Shown here piece by piece: positions 23,411 to 36,009 of a stretch of DNA of 64,000 nt. The position numbers were made by a program, and so were the translations under genes. The notes under the pieces were generated by a model. The model searched no databases. It saw only the letters and a program-made list of their open reading frames with translations, and had not been told where the DNA came from. Numbering within the stretch: position 1 is the stretch's first letter; the number at the start of each line of letters is the position of its first letter. This DNA comes from Eucommia ulmoides (lineage: Eukaryota; Streptophyta; Magnoliopsida; Garryales; Eucommiaceae), in assembly GCA_016647705.1 (NCBI GenBank), contig CM028328.1, positions 43,841,429 to 43,905,428 on the forward strand, read 5' to 3'.

Positions 23411-25980
23411 GGGATAGTAAGATAAAATGTATTTTGATATCCATCTAGTTTTTGGTTTTCCTAGTTTCCCTTAAGTAGGGCATTTTGGTGTTTAGAAAAT
23501 ATCTGTAAGCGACTAAGGTATAACTCTTCTGTTATAAAATGCATTATAATCTACCTAAAGTTTGTTTCAAATTTCCATTTCTAACCTTCAACAGTTGACC
23601 TATCTATCATAATTTATGCACTATGGAAAGACTAACGTTATGATATTACGATTTTAACATTAAAGTGGAACATAATCCAAATTAACGTTAAAAAGAAAAG
23701 TCTTATTTCAACCAAACAAGAGATATTGACAATTAAATTTGAGAAAGTTAGAAGGAAACCCTAAGAGCCTTATTATGGAATCATTATATATGTTCCAACC
23801 CCGGAATGTCTAAGGAACCATGAAAAAGTATATAAGAGCTCCTCAATCAGAATGAAATGATGAGATACCTAGAAGAATCATGATGAGAAGGATGATACAA
23901 AAAGTCTTGAAACTTGATCCCGCCAAAGAAAAGTTCTTAAAAAGGTCAAGCAGATGAACAAAGAAAGATGCACTAATATAGACTAGGATTTTACCCAAAA
24001 ATAATGGATCTAGAAACACGTGAAACCTACTTGAAATTTAAAAAAAAAAAAAAAAGTAGGATTAACCTTGTAAGATTGAAGATGATTAAGATTGGAAGAA
24101 GACAATGAGACTTTACTAAAATAGTAACTAATAATTGGAAAGTAGTCGGAATAGGGGCAAAATCAATGAAGATCTCAAGATTGATTCAAACTACTCTAAT
24201 TCTCCAAAATGTAAAAATCTGAAAGTACGTAAAGAAATGAAAACAATAAATCAAAGACCAGTCTCAGAAAGTTTTTAAACTCTAATTGGTCACACGGAAG
24301 CAATAAGGTGAATCACGTCACTATACAGTCAGAGTATTAATTCATGGGGGTGTCTCAACACCTAGTGACTTGGGAAAACTGGACTAGGATCACTACCCAG
24401 AACTTGCTACATGGATTATATAGCAAGTATGAGTCTTTACTTGCTAGAGTGAAACAATAAAAAAATAAAAAGAAAAAAACATAACAAAAGAAAAAATAAT
24501 TCTCTCAACACTACCAGGATAAAACAACATTTGTTAGTCTTCATTAACTAATATTTGTTTCTCCATCACTTATTTTCTCCCTCATTTGAGTCATCTCAGG
24601 AATACCTGTGTTGTTTGCCTTCAGTTTATGACAGAGGAAGTAAATCAGAGACGTTGAAGAAACCTCAGATAACAAGGTCTAAGGAATCCTAATAAAATTC
24701 TTAGAAAAGTTAAAATATTGGAACTTGATGGAATTGAACTAGACGACGCTGGATAACAAATTACTAAGGTGATTTCTCCAAATTCTTGTTAAAATTAAAC
24801 TTACCGTATGCAAAAAAAATTCCCGATCTAAAAGATTAGAAAAACAAACAAATTTTTGAATGTTTGAAATATGGAAGTTAAAAATATACTTTAGTTAAAT
24901 AATTTTGTAAGTGATAAAGATGGAAATATACAAAGGCGTGACAAGGACAATAATTTAAGACACTAAAAATCTAAACTAAAGGGAATCTAGGAAGACGAAA
25001 TGGATGGAAATCAACCTCATATGATTAACTACCCCTAAGATCAGAAATGCTGAAAAATCGGATAAAACAAAAGGGAAAACCAAAACGAAGAAAAGTGTGA
25101 AAAGGAACCAGAGTTTATGTCATCCAAAAGACGATAGGTGTCCCCATCATCAAGATTCATGAGCCAATAAGAAAGCCCAAGCAGACGCCAGTAACTATTA
25201 CCCATTTTAAAAGACAACGATAGTCACTTTAGTATGGCTAAAGGCAAATGTTATTTAACTCGATTCTAAAAAATGATGGAATCATTAAAGACAATGATAA
25301 ATGTAGAAAAAACAATAAAATCAAATAGAAAAGTAAATAAAACTATCATCTAAATATTTACATAAGATTAAAAAAGCCAGACTAAAAGTACAAACAAGGA
25401 TTCGAAACACTACAAGCTAAGCACTAGGTAGAGTTACTAATGTTTGAAGTGAAACAGAAAGAAAAAAATATAAACAGATCGATCACACGTATCAGGTAAC
25501 TAATAATCAAGAAGTAAGAGACAAACTCAGAGATCACACATAATCTTAAGCCTCCAGACAAGGGCAGATCCAGGTTAACTCTTCATCTGTGAAAGAGGAA
25601 GGATAATCCAAAATGGATGGAGTATTTCCTACTGATGGAGAAGGAACCTCAACCATATATATATTGACAAACTATGAGATCATTGGGCGAAATAAAGGGT
25701 CCATCCAGACCATGTACTTTGAGTCGGCAAAGGGATGAGATGAAAAGGGTATTTTATCGAAAGTCAAACGACGTTGCTCCCATTGAGCATAGGCTGCAAC
25801 ATTTTGATTCTTGTTCTCGAACTGAATATATAATGTGTTATAATTGTGCCATGAACCAAGGGAATATGCTGAGTTCGATCGATCTGGCGATGCACTCGAC
25901 TTAGGATATAAGGGACACAACTTCTAAATCCAAGAAGAGAAATAAAAGGTAGGTCCACGTAATCCAAGTAAATATCAGTC
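23411..25980. other. Ogre-like interior or unknown, no gene
   Basis: A-rich sequence with no readable polymerase motif on either strand. Overlapping short frames near 25670-25967 on both strands carry no known domain. Its right edge joins SIRE-like LTR sequence near 25981. Confidence 0.45.
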
Positions 25981-26198
25981 GTAGGTAAGAGTAAGTTACC
26001 GAACTAGGATAAATTCTTGTGTACTGCATTGTTTACATTTCTGTTTGTTTGGGTGTGCACTTAGCTAAATAAATTTCCGTTGTGTAACAAAATAACAATC
26101 AAATTGGAAATTGATTTATTTGAATTTGAATTTGAATTTAGTGCTTAATTTTGTAACTACCCAATTCACCACCTCTTGAGTAGATATTTGCGCCAACA
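25981..26198 (+). repeat. Truncated 5' LTR of element A
   Basis: Only the last 218 bases of the LTR remain. They align with the end of the LTR at 43022-45061 (GTGTACTGCATTG..., then CTACCCAATTCACC and GCCAACA). The left part is missing at the junction with the Ogre-like interior. Confidence 0.75.
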
Positions 26199-26200
26199 AT

Positions 26201-26213
26201 TGGTACCCGAGCT
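26201..26213 (+). other. Primer-binding site of element A
   Basis: TGGTACCCGAGCT begins two bases after the LTR end. The usual plant Copia initiator-tRNA-Met site is TGGTATCAGAGC, so this copy has three changes. Confidence 0.65.
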
Positions 26214-26257
26214 TGTTTTAGCCCGATAAGCTTAACTTTATAGCTAAACACGATCAT

Positions 26258-27470
26258 ATGGAGTGCACTGAGGATAATGCTGTATGTGAATCTTCTGCTT
26301 GCCTTGATGTTATAAGTGAATCTCCTTCTTTCTGTGATAATCACAAATTTGTTATTGAGAATGATAAAGATTGTGACAACGAGACTACTGATAATGGTAT
26401 TGAGAAACTAATTGCTCTTACATATGTTTTTGGAAAGGGAATTTGAAACTTGGTCGAGAATTGGTATTCTTAGAAATGAAAAGTTTAGTACCATTGAATC
26501 TCTTCGAAAAACGAATTTAGACAAATATTTTGAAACTGCAAAATTTTTAAATGCTTACTTGAAAAGTTGACTCTCTTGAAGAAGAAAATGCAGGTTTGAA
26601 AAATAATATCTCGGATTTTCTATATAGTTATTTTAAAAAGAAAAATATTGAAAATTTACTAAGTCGAAAATGATTGTCGAATTCCAAAAAATGATCTTGA
26701 ATTTATGCATAAAATTTTTTTTGGTCTTCAAATGAATGTTAGTTCATTAGAATGGTCACTTAAAAAGGCTCAAAAGAAGCTTAATAAATCTATGGATAAA
26801 TTCTAGGATTTTGAGAAAACTAAGATCATGGAAAAACCAATAGTCACTAAAGTAGATCCTTAATATCATTATCAATATTGTGCTCCAGTATAGAAAAATG
26901 ATTATCTTAAGAAACCTGCTAAGTATGCTAGAAGCTATTCTTGTGAAAAGTTTGGTCATATTGAGAAAAAAGTGTTACCTATTGCATGGTTACCCAGTTG
27001 GACTCAGAAATAATTGGATACCTAGGAAAGAAAATTCCATGTAGGTTTGAATGGTGGATTTGCTCAAACAAGAACAAATAATGGACATTATATGCCAAGG
27101 AGAAATTCTGGATTCATGGAGCCAAAAAGAATGAATCAAAATGATATGAAAAGGGTCAACGAAAATTTTCAATAGCAACAAGTTCAGTATAGGAAATCGA
27201 TTGATGCTACCTCAAAGAATAACGAAGAAAAATTATCAAATAACGATGATGCATAAGATTGTGGTAGATCATAAAAAGACAAAACAACCTATATAGCATC
27301 TTATAAAGGCAAGAAGATCGCTACAAAAACCATTTAGAAGAAAACCGCCATGCATAAAGAAGACATTATAAAGGTGAATCAAATAAAAGAAAATTTAGTT
27401 GATTCAAAGGAAAACAAGTTCAGAATTTAAAACCAATCAAATGTATACACACTAACTGCTCCCAAGGATG
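26258..27470 (+). pseudogene. SIRE-like gag, element A, broken
   Basis: Gag packages the element RNA. The first 62 codons (MECTEDNAVCESSACLDVIS onward) are open and end near LIALTYVFGKG, which recurs in element B as IIALTYVFGKE. After several breaks a coiled-coil-like Lys/Glu-rich stretch is visible. Near 26935-26995 comes SYSCEKFGHIEKKVLPIAWL, a degenerate zinc knuckle in which the first and last cysteines of C-x2-C-x4-H-x4-C are lost. The tail contains PRRNSGFMEPKRMNQNDMKR. Multiple stops make it non-functional. Confidence 0.7.
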
Positions 27471-28104
27471 AACCATGTATGTCAAATCTTTTCAATTTAA
27501 ATATGTTAATTTTGTTATAGAGACCAATGCTTCGCACTTTTCTAATTAATCTATTTTAAAAGTGAGTGTTAAAATTAATATTGAAATAATTTTATTAGGT
27601 GAAAGATTTAAGTCGTATAAAAAGATCTTTGAACTAATTATTTATGTGGATCAAAATAAGGAATAAATGTGTTTTAAATAGAGAAATAGGACAAAAATGG
27701 GACCCGTGGATTAATCAACAGAACCTGTCGGTCAACCAAAAGTGGTAGAGGCTAAAACATGCAGCCTCTGAACTGGTCGGTCAACCGACTAGTAACTTAC
27801 GGGATTTATATCTATTAGACCCTCATTTTCTTCCCCATTCCAAATTATTTCACTCTCTCTCTCTAAAAACCACTCCAAATCTAGAGAGATTCCATCCAAA
27901 CACTCTTAGGACTCTTCATATTTGGCTTAGATTTGAGAATTTTGTGCACAAATCTAGCATTTTTAATATATTTTGGGTGATTCTCAATCAAGTATGACTG
28001 ATTCTCTGTCGCACTTTTTGGTTTTTGTTAGATCTACTATCTAGGGTCACTCTTCTATTTATTTGGGGTTAAGATTTCTTGGTAGACATTTTTTTAAGTG
28101 AAAA
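27471..28104. other. Spacer between gag and extra frame of element A
   Basis: This is where pol would be expected. It contains GGTCAACC-type blocks near 27725-27795 like those in the LTRs, a CTCTCTCTCTC tract, and leader-like sequence before the next frame. No polymerase motif is visible. Confidence 0.5.
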
Positions 28105-29380
28105 ATGATGAAACATAGAGTAACGAAGCCAAGTTCTTCAAGACCCGATTTTAATGCTACATATTTTTCGTCTGAAGAAGAGGAGGAAAAATGCAATAAT
28201 AAAACGATAAATCGGAAAGTGGTATGTTCAAAACCCTTGGACTTTTCAAACTTATGAAAAAAATAATATCAATGAAGAGGGCATTTTAAAGAAAATGGGT
28301 TGGAAGAATTTTCCTTCCCAAAATGACCCATGGATGTCACATTGGGTTAAAATGTGCTTCAATAATTTGTCTTTTCGTGAAATGAAGTTAGAATCTTATG
28401 TTAATGGAGTGCATATAAATTTAGACATGGATGATTTTGCATGTGTCTTGAAAATAAAATAGGAAGATGTTTTTCCATATCATAATGCCTATTGGCTTAT
28501 TCATAATTTCAATGCGAGTGAAGCCCATGAGAAATTTAATTTGGTTGAGAGTAAAGTGGGAACATTAGGTCTTGAAAATCAAATTCTTCATTCCGTAATC
28601 ACCTTTTACAATGTTTCGTGGGGAGGTAGCTATGCGACGATTACCGATTTCGATCTCTATCATATGAATGCCATTATAGAGGGTTAACGTATCGATCTTG
28701 TCCATGTCATGTTTGAACATGTGAAATATCAATTAAGCGTATATTCTAGAGTATTACCTTATAGTGATACTCTTCAAAAGATTTATGTGCACTATGGAAT
28801 CCAAAAGAAAGCGGAAGATGAGGCATATGTTATACCCAGTCCAACATGGTTGAATGTGATGAGTATAATTTTAATTGGCTATGAGCGTGTTGGAAATATA
28901 TAGGCTACAAAAAGAGGAGAATAAAGAGAAATGATGGTTGAGGAAGAAGAAGGATAGGAAGTAAGCTTAGAGTAGAAATTTAATCAGCTTCAGAGCCAAT
29001 TTGTTAATTTTCAACAATACACCGAAGTGCTTGATTCTAGAATGTTTGAAATGACATATGAGATGAAAGGTATGAGAATCTTAATGGAAGCTGCATTTGG
29101 CAGAATAGATCAAATGTTTATGATAATGCAGAACTAACAACAATTCGGGGACAACAAAAATATGCAGGGCAACAACAGTTTAGAGGGTCGTTGACATTTG
29201 GAGGGCAACAACCATTTGGAGGCCAGGCAGGACTAGGGCTATCAACTTCGTATTATCTACCAATGCCTCCCAGCTCCAGTAGATGATCTAGAGGATACCA
29301 TCCGCAGCCACCTTCTACTAGTTCTCTCGACCCATATTACCCTTTTACGGGTTAGGGTCCTCACTAGACTTCTCACATTC
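28105..29380 (+). pseudogene. Extra 3' frame (plant-transposon-type domain), broken
   Basis: The region starts MMKHRVTKPSSSRPDFNATY and an acidic stretch. After a frameshift it continues INEEGILKKMGWKNFPSQND, SHWVKMCFNNLSFREMKLES, VFPYHNAYWLIHNFNASEAH and IDLVHVMFEHVKYQL, with in-frame stops near 28460 and 28685. This resembles the plant-specific domain in the additional reading frame between pol and the 3' LTR of some SIRE-like and Athila-like elements, sometimes called env-like. No signal peptide or membrane span is apparent in what remains. The last part is Gln/Gly-rich and then Pro/Ser-rich. Whether it was ever an envelope protein cannot be judged. Confidence 0.5.
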
Positions 29381-30010
29381 TCTCTATTTGTGTTATGTAC
29401 TTGAACAAGTTCCATTTCGTACCTTGTTCTATAATAGTTAATTTAATATTTGTGATGATTACTAGAAGTACATAGGCTTGATTAGTATTGGCGTATAATC
29501 GTGGATTCCCATGCCTATTTATTTGAAATTCTATTTATGCCTTATCGTTTATTTATTATAATGATCTAGATGAATATTATGTATGCTATCTTGAAAATAT
29601 GTGATTTTGTGAGAGAATTTTGTCAAAATCTTAATGAATTCAATATTTTAAAGTTGATGTTTTTAAAAAAAAATGTGTTTTGGATAAATGAATTGCTTTT
29701 TAGGAAAGGATATTTTTTAAGGTGAATAAAAACGTCTTTCATTTCCATCCCCATTTTCTTTTCTTTTTTGTAAAAGAAAGGGAGAGAAATTGATGTTTAG
29801 GGTTTTCTCGCTTGCGTTTGTTCAACTAAGCATTTAAAAAAGAAGAGAAATTTTCTTACAAATTATATTGGGGGAGAAATCTATTTTATATTTTCACTAA
29901 TGGTGCTTAAATGAGTATATAAAACCCATCCTCGGATTTAGAGGGAGTGTGATTACATTATCTTTTGAAAAATCATCAAAGTTAATTGTCAACATAAAAA
30001 ATGGGAAGAC
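29381..30010 (+). other. 3' non-coding region of element A
   Basis: It contains TTGGGGGAGAAAT, a purine-rich tract of the polypurine type. The 110 bases before the LTR match the corresponding region of element B (CACTAATGGTG...TAAATGAGT, then ACATTATCTTTT). No gene is visible. Confidence 0.6.
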
Positions 30011-31644
30011 TATTAAACCCAATTTTTTTATGGACAATTAAGTGTTGATATTTTATGGGACTAATGTTTTTACTGAGTAATTTTAGAGTTAAAGTTCCAA
30101 GTAATTTGCTTTAGAAGAGGAATCATTGAAAAATATATAGTGGGTGCAAAATAGAAATGACGAAAACTTGAAGAGTATTGAAGATATTGAAGACAAATAG
30201 GTAGAAACAATTCTCAACTTATATTTTCTTAATGCAACCCAAATTAGGTTAATGTACAACACTTTAAAATGAATTAATCTTATGTGTGGTGATAATTTTA
30301 GGGTCTAAAGTCTGTTCTATAATTTGCTAATTATTTGAAATGGTTTTAGTTAATGACCTAATTGAAAAAATAGTTTTAGTGCATAAGATGGTGATTTTTT
30401 GGGTCAAGTCGGTCAATCGAAAAAAGGGGTTGGTTGACTAACCAAAGCAGTGTGTTTAGGAAGGGGAATAGATGTCATGCTGGTTAATTTGTTCAACCGA
30501 CATGATGGATAGGTCGACTAACGAATCCAATAGCCGAAATAAGAAGATGGGGGACCTTCTAGTCTAATCGATCAACCAACCAAGATGGCTGGTCAACCAA
30601 CAAAACTAACACAACAATCAAATTAATGACCGTTGTGATGGGTCATTCAATCTGTAGGGTTGGCTGGTCGACAAACGTAGTCAGTCAAATCTTTGGCTGA
30701 TTTGTTTGTTGGTCAAGATATTTCTATTTTGATGATCCAAGGAAAGTTTTTAAAGGAATTCAAAGTATTTTTGAAATATATCATTTATTATGGGATTCCT
30801 ATTTAATTGGTTTATCTAATTAATTATTCTTTCAATTAAAGCGTTTAAATATTTCTTATTTCTATGGATTTCAATTTGAAAACATTTTAACGAACAAAAT
30901 GAGTTTTCCCAAGATTATTGTTTAATGAAACATATCTCTTTTTAATATATATACTATATAGGGTCTTAGGATGTCATTTTTCCTCATGACATTTGAAAAC
31001 TAGCGATTAGAGGCCTAGTTTTATGTCTTTTAATATAAACCTAGGGATTGAGTTTGAGGCATCAAGAACATCCGCCTTCTATCATTCTAAGAGAGATTTT
31101 ATCATTGAGATTCATAATTGTGATTATACTTGAAGTTCTTGATCTAAGGTGGTCATTATTTGTTTCACCGGTTTGTGTTCTCTATCGTGAAATCATTATC
31201 GTTTTCGACGAATTCCGATGAGATCTTTCTAAACTCTTGTTATTGCTTTCTTAGATTATTATTGATTAATTACTTGGATAATGTATTTCAGAAAAATAAT
31301 TTTTGAACTTAATTATGTGAAAATCTTTTAAACGATTTTTATTTGAGAAATCTGATTACGTGCTACTTTTATATTAATTACTTTAAATCATATTTGTAGC
31401 TTACATTGAATATATCACGTAATATTATTCGAGACATTAATTCATTATATTTGTATTGAGGTGCTAGAAGCACCTTATGGGAAGAAAGTTGTTAATTTTT
31501 TTGTATTGGCGAGTTTGAGAAGATTATACACGTTTGGGTCGATGTGTAATCAAGGTAGCTAGGTTTCTGTCTTAGCATATGAAAATGATTAGGGTTTGAT
31601 CTTTCGCATGCGAAAAAATTAGGTTTATATTTTTCCTAGGGCCT

Positions 31645-32259
31645 TCACGCGATTTCTCCCTTTGGAGAACTAATAATAAAATCGAATAATCAATATTTCA
31701 TTTTATAAAAATCAGAGAAATTTTACAACTTATTGATTTATCGAGTTAATTTTACAACAGTAAATAATAAATACAATTACCATAAATTAAATAGAAATTT
31801 AAATTAAATTTTATGCGCAACATCATTTCCATCGGCCTTGCAATAAAAACTGTAGGGTTGTGAGCTAGGGTCTAGTAGAATTTTTAATCCATTTACTTCG
31901 TGTTTTTAATCAATCCACAAATAAACATATAAACATATTCCCCACATAATTTTTTACATAATAATCCTAAATATTTCATGAAAACTAACAATTAAAGATT
32001 AACAACAACTTTAACATGAATCATATAATAAAGAGAGAGAGAGAGATTAAATACAAATATTAAAAGGCTTAGAAATTATATCTGAAATCCGAGCCGAAAC
32101 ATTTTTCTTGCTCAAAAACTTCCCAAAATCTAATCTTGTAACCTTATTAATCATATATATATATTCATTTGTAATTCTCATTCTATGGGTCCAATGTCTT
32201 GCTATTATCATGATGATAATGAGAATGAAAATCATTCTCTTATTTATTCATTTATTTTT

Positions 32260-32297
<38 letters not shown>

Positions 32298-32846
32298 AAC
32301 CCAATAGGTGTTAGTCCCTAAGTATATATAAGTTTACATTATATGTTTTCTTCATTATATGAAGACAACATATATTTTTTTTTTATTTACAAAAATTTTT
32401 CTTTTAAAATAAAGAAAATATTAATTATATCTCAAAAAATTTTAAAAATATATTTTAAATAAAACGATTGTCCCAAAACTTTTAAACATTAATTTAAAAT
32501 TAACACTTAACCCCCCAAAATTGTCAAATACTGATTTATGCCATAATTTTTCACAATATACAAAACAACCCCAAAATATTAAACTTTCATATAAATAATA
32601 TTTTCAAAAATATAAAATTTTGGGGTATTAAAATATTATTTATATCCCAAAACTCTTTAAAAGTATATTTTAAATAATACAATAGTCTCAAACCTTTTAA
32701 AAGTCAATTTCAAATTAACACTTAACCCCAAAAATTATCAAATACTTATTTATACCACAAATTTTCACAACATACAAAAAACCCCAAAAAAACTAAACTT
32801 TTATAAAAATAATATTTTTAAAAATATAAATTTTCAGGGTATTACA
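31645..32846 (-). mobile_element. Insertion with LTR-like end, unassigned
   Basis: This sequence interrupts the LTR of element A. On the minus strand the right edge starts TGTAATACCCTGAAAATTT, a typical start of a Gypsy-type LTR. The left edge is not resolved and no clear target duplication was found. It includes a (TTA)n run near 32271-32297 and a tandem duplication of about 214 bp (GGGTATTA at 32623 and 32837). Confidence 0.4.
32410..32846. repeat. Tandem duplication, period about 214 bp
   Basis: Two successive blocks share TATATTTTAAATAA, AATTAACACTTAACCCC, AAATACT..TTTAT and end TTTTGGGGTATTA or TTTTCAGGGTATTA. It lies inside the unassigned insertion. Confidence 0.75.
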
Positions 32847-33265
32847 GAATCTCCATGGAGTTTAGGGGATTGGATGTAGGTAAAAGTAGCTTACCAAATC
32901 AAGATAATTCTTGTGTGCTGCATTGTTTACATTTTTGTTTGTTTGAGTGTGCACTTAGCTTAATATATGTATGTTGCATGAAAAGATAATAATTGATTAC
33001 GAAATTGATTTATTTGAATTTGAATTTATTGCTTAAATTTTATAACTATCCAATTCACCCCCCCTCTTGGGTAGATCTTTGGGCCAATAGTTTGTTCCTA
33101 CCTATGAAAGGAATCAGGGTTTAGTGGATTGAGAATCTCCCTCGGGAGACTGGATTTAGGTAAAAGTAACCTACCAAACCAGGATATATCGTTGTGTACT
33201 ACATTATTTTATTTCAGATTGTTTAGATATGCATCAAGATAAACCAAGTTCCATTGCATAACATT

Positions 33266-35873
33266 GTACACAGTGTATTTTATCCCGCCCTTTTAGTATC
33301 AGATCAAAAATTCAAGTTTAGATAAACTTTAAATTGAGGTTTAAAGGGAATGAATTTCTACCTTAGATCACACTGGATCTACCAAAAAAAAAAAAATTGT
33401 CAAATTTGACTGAATTTGGTTAAGTAAAAATTTAGGTCAACCTCAAAATTCCTAAAGTTAAGGGGGACTAATATGACATTATTGAATGGAGATTTTCATG
33501 AAATCACCTTCAATATGAATAAAAATTAGTTACTACCCTTTAATTTAAGAAAATTTCACCAATTACCCTTGTTACGCATTTTGACCTCTAAAACATTTAC
33601 TATTGTCGATTTCATCTTCTTGAAACCAAAAATACTTTTCTAAATTCATGTTTAAAGCATTAATCCTCCATTAATTAAGCCAAAAACCTTGATCAAACCA
33701 AAAAAAATGCAATGACATGTATGGTTACCCAAAGTAACTAGTACTTAAGACTTGGTTCGAAACTAACCAAACCAAACCAAAGTCATCATGACTAGTATTC
33801 AAAGCCCATCACATCATGGGCCCATCATGCATTTAATGAATCAATAATGAGCATTAAATGACCAACATATTTCTAAGATATTTCTACCAAAATATCTATA
33901 AACAAAACCAAGTTACTTGAAAAGTAACTAACGATTACAAATCCAAACGATTTGGTTTTCCATCAAGTCAATGCATTTAAAGAACCATCAATCAACCTCC
34001 TATCAAGAATTAAATGATTAAAATAACCTAGGGAGGATACATTCAAAGAACCTAGATATTTTGAGCAAAATATCTTATGAAAACCAAGTTACTTGAAATA
34101 TAACTAAACAGTTACAAGACTAATCAGACCAATTCCATTCTATCAAAGGGAATTCAATGCCCATAAAATATATTGTCATGATCAAGAATTAAATGCAAAA
34201 TAACACATGGAAACTACATACATTGAACCTCCAAAGCATTTAATGAAAGCTAACCGAAATAGTTCGAGTAACTACTACTTAGCAAGAAAATCAAATCGAA
34301 AGTGTCTCATCTCATCAAGCATTAAATATCCCATGTGAAAGTCAATCATGGCCAATTATTGCTAATGATAACCAATCATGAGTAATGATTGCCAATCATT
34401 ATTTAAGATATTTTGAGATTTTGTAATCATTACAAATCTTAGGAAATCTTAGTGAATCTTCCAAATTTGTCAAAAACCATCAAACTACAAGACATCAAAA
34501 GGTAACACCTAGACCAAACAGTCCCTAAGGAGTCGGTTGGTCCAATGCATATAGTCCCCGAGCTTATAAATAGGAAGCATATTTTCACAATTTGATAGGC
34601 TTGATCCAAGACTCTTTCTCTTTAGTCTCGAATTTCTTTCTTGGGTCTAGCCATTCTCAAGAATTCTATTCCAAATACACTCCAAATTCTATTAAAATAG
34701 TTTCCTAAAGATATTTTGGAGGATCTTGTAGGAAGATCTCAAGAAGTTGTCAAAGAATGATCAAGAACAACTGAGAAGATCAAAGAAGGAGAAGAAGAAA
34801 ATCACTTAGGGAAAGACCACTCCCTCAAGTTAGGTAAGTCTTCGTAAACACCCTTCAATCTTGTATAAATATTGTTATATTGTTTGTATATAGCGTATTT
34901 GGTTAATGCATAGATAATTTACATAGTGTATATATCACAAAACAAGTTAAAAACATAACAAATATGTCCAAAACATCAAAATATGTCAAGAACATCAAGA
35001 ACATGTCAAGAACATCAAAAATATGTCAAGAACATCAATCACACCATGAGTTGTGCATAGTATCTATGATTCTATCAAGAACACATAAAACCAAACTCTA
35101 AAGAACTCGAAACACATAAAGTCATCTCAGGATGAACTACATGATGACCTGATTCTCAGCTACCTGAGATACTTAGGCAACCCACGTATAGGTTCGGTCA
35201 CCTATCTAAATAAAAATCAATTTATCTTGAATAGATAAACTACGTTTCGACCTGATTTCCTACGAAAACTGAGATACGTAGGCAACCTTTACATGCTTCA
35301 GTCATCAAAAATACAAAAAATATTTTCCATTTCATACGTTTTATCAATTTATATTGATAGATAGTTAACTTCTTACTTGCTTTCCTTACATAAAAATACA
35401 TAGAAAGATGAAAACATGAAAAGGGAATTATTGTGTAAAACAAAACCATAGGAAATTGTTTGGAATTTTTTTAAACATGAACATCTATTTAGAGTGAGGT
35501 ACCATTTTTGGACGGGTGTCTTAGGGTGCTTAACACCTTTCCTGCATATAATTGACGCCCAAACTTGAAAAAATCTCTGGTAAAAGACTAACAGTTTTCG
35601 AGTCAAAACTTGGGCCATTTAAAAATAAAAATGAAATTCTAAAATCTCAGCAACCTAGCACACCATTTAATCTCATATTAGGTGGTGACTCCATTTCTAA
35701 CATAAATCTTGACCCAAATAGTGTTTTCCAAATCGGTGCCTAGAAAAGCCCCTGAAAACTCATTTTCGAAAATGAACGGATTTTGAGGATTTCAAGAAGG
35801 AGGAATGAAACTTTGTTTTCCTCTTCTTCCAGCTCACTACTTCCTCTACTTTCAAAAAATCTGAGGTGTGTCA
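33266..35873 (+). mobile_element. Ogre-type solo LTR with AACAT target duplication
   Basis: The LTR starts TGTACACAGTGTATTTTATC and ends GGTGTGTCA. It is flanked on both sides by AACAT (33261-33265 and 35874-35878), and the SIRE-like LTR continues across it in register with the copy at 43022. No internal region remains, so it is a solo LTR formed by recombination between the two LTRs of a former element. It is related throughout to the LTR at 16104. Confidence 0.93.
34565..34572 (+). promoter_or_regulatory. TATA box of the Ogre-type solo LTR
   Basis: TATAAATA is followed by GGAAGC and a pyrimidine-rich leader, in the same position as the TATA box at 17452 in the related LTR. Confidence 0.6.
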
Positions 35874-35987
35874 AACATAATAATAATTGATTTAGGAAAA
35901 TTAGTTATTTGTGCTTGAACTAATTGTTTAAATTTTTGTCACTACCCAATTCACCCCCTCTCTTGGGTAGATATTTGGGCCAACAAT

Positions 35988-36000
35988 TGATATCAAAACT
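35988..36000 (+). other. Primer-binding site of element B
   Basis: TGATATCAAAACT follows the LTR end GCCAACA by two bases. It resembles TGGTATCAGAGC with G-to-A changes. Confidence 0.65.
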
Positions 36001-36009
36001 GGTTTTAGC

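Larger units (their letters stand above)
16104..25980 (+). mobile_element. Tat/Ogre-like LTR retrotransposon, 5' part only
   Basis: A 5' LTR (16104-21372, including a nested solo LTR) is followed directly by a primer-binding site and a decayed gag. No reverse transcriptase, integrase, RNase H or 3' LTR is recognisable before the sequence joins SIRE-like LTR text near 25981. The LTR is related along its length to the solo LTR at 33266-35873. The family call rests on the TGTAGACAC start, the GATACGTAGGCAACC-type subrepeats and the Ogre-style primer-binding site. Confidence 0.75.
25981..33089 (+). mobile_element. SIRE/Maximus-like element A, pol-less
   Basis: A truncated 5' LTR end (to 26198) is followed by a primer-binding site, decayed gag, a decayed extra reading frame and a 3' LTR (30011-33089). 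No protease, integrase, reverse transcriptase or RNase H motif is readable between gag and the extra frame, where only about 0.6 kb is available. The same LTR family borders element B. The lineage call rests on the LTR end next to a TGGTA-type tRNA-Met primer site, the gag zinc-knuckle context (KFGHIEK, IAWLPSW) and the extra frame after the pol position. Confidence 0.7.
30011..33089 (+). repeat. 3' LTR of element A, with an insertion
   Basis: The start is degenerate (TATTAAACCCAATTTTTT against TGTTGACCCCAATGTTTT in element B). The end is GGGCCAATA. Alignment to the LTR at 43022 holds to about 31645 and resumes at about 32847 (GAATCTCCATGGAG against GAATCTTCATGGAG), so about 1.2 kb of unrelated sequence is inserted. 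GGTCGAC/GGTCAACC blocks lie near 30405-30715. Confidence 0.75.
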
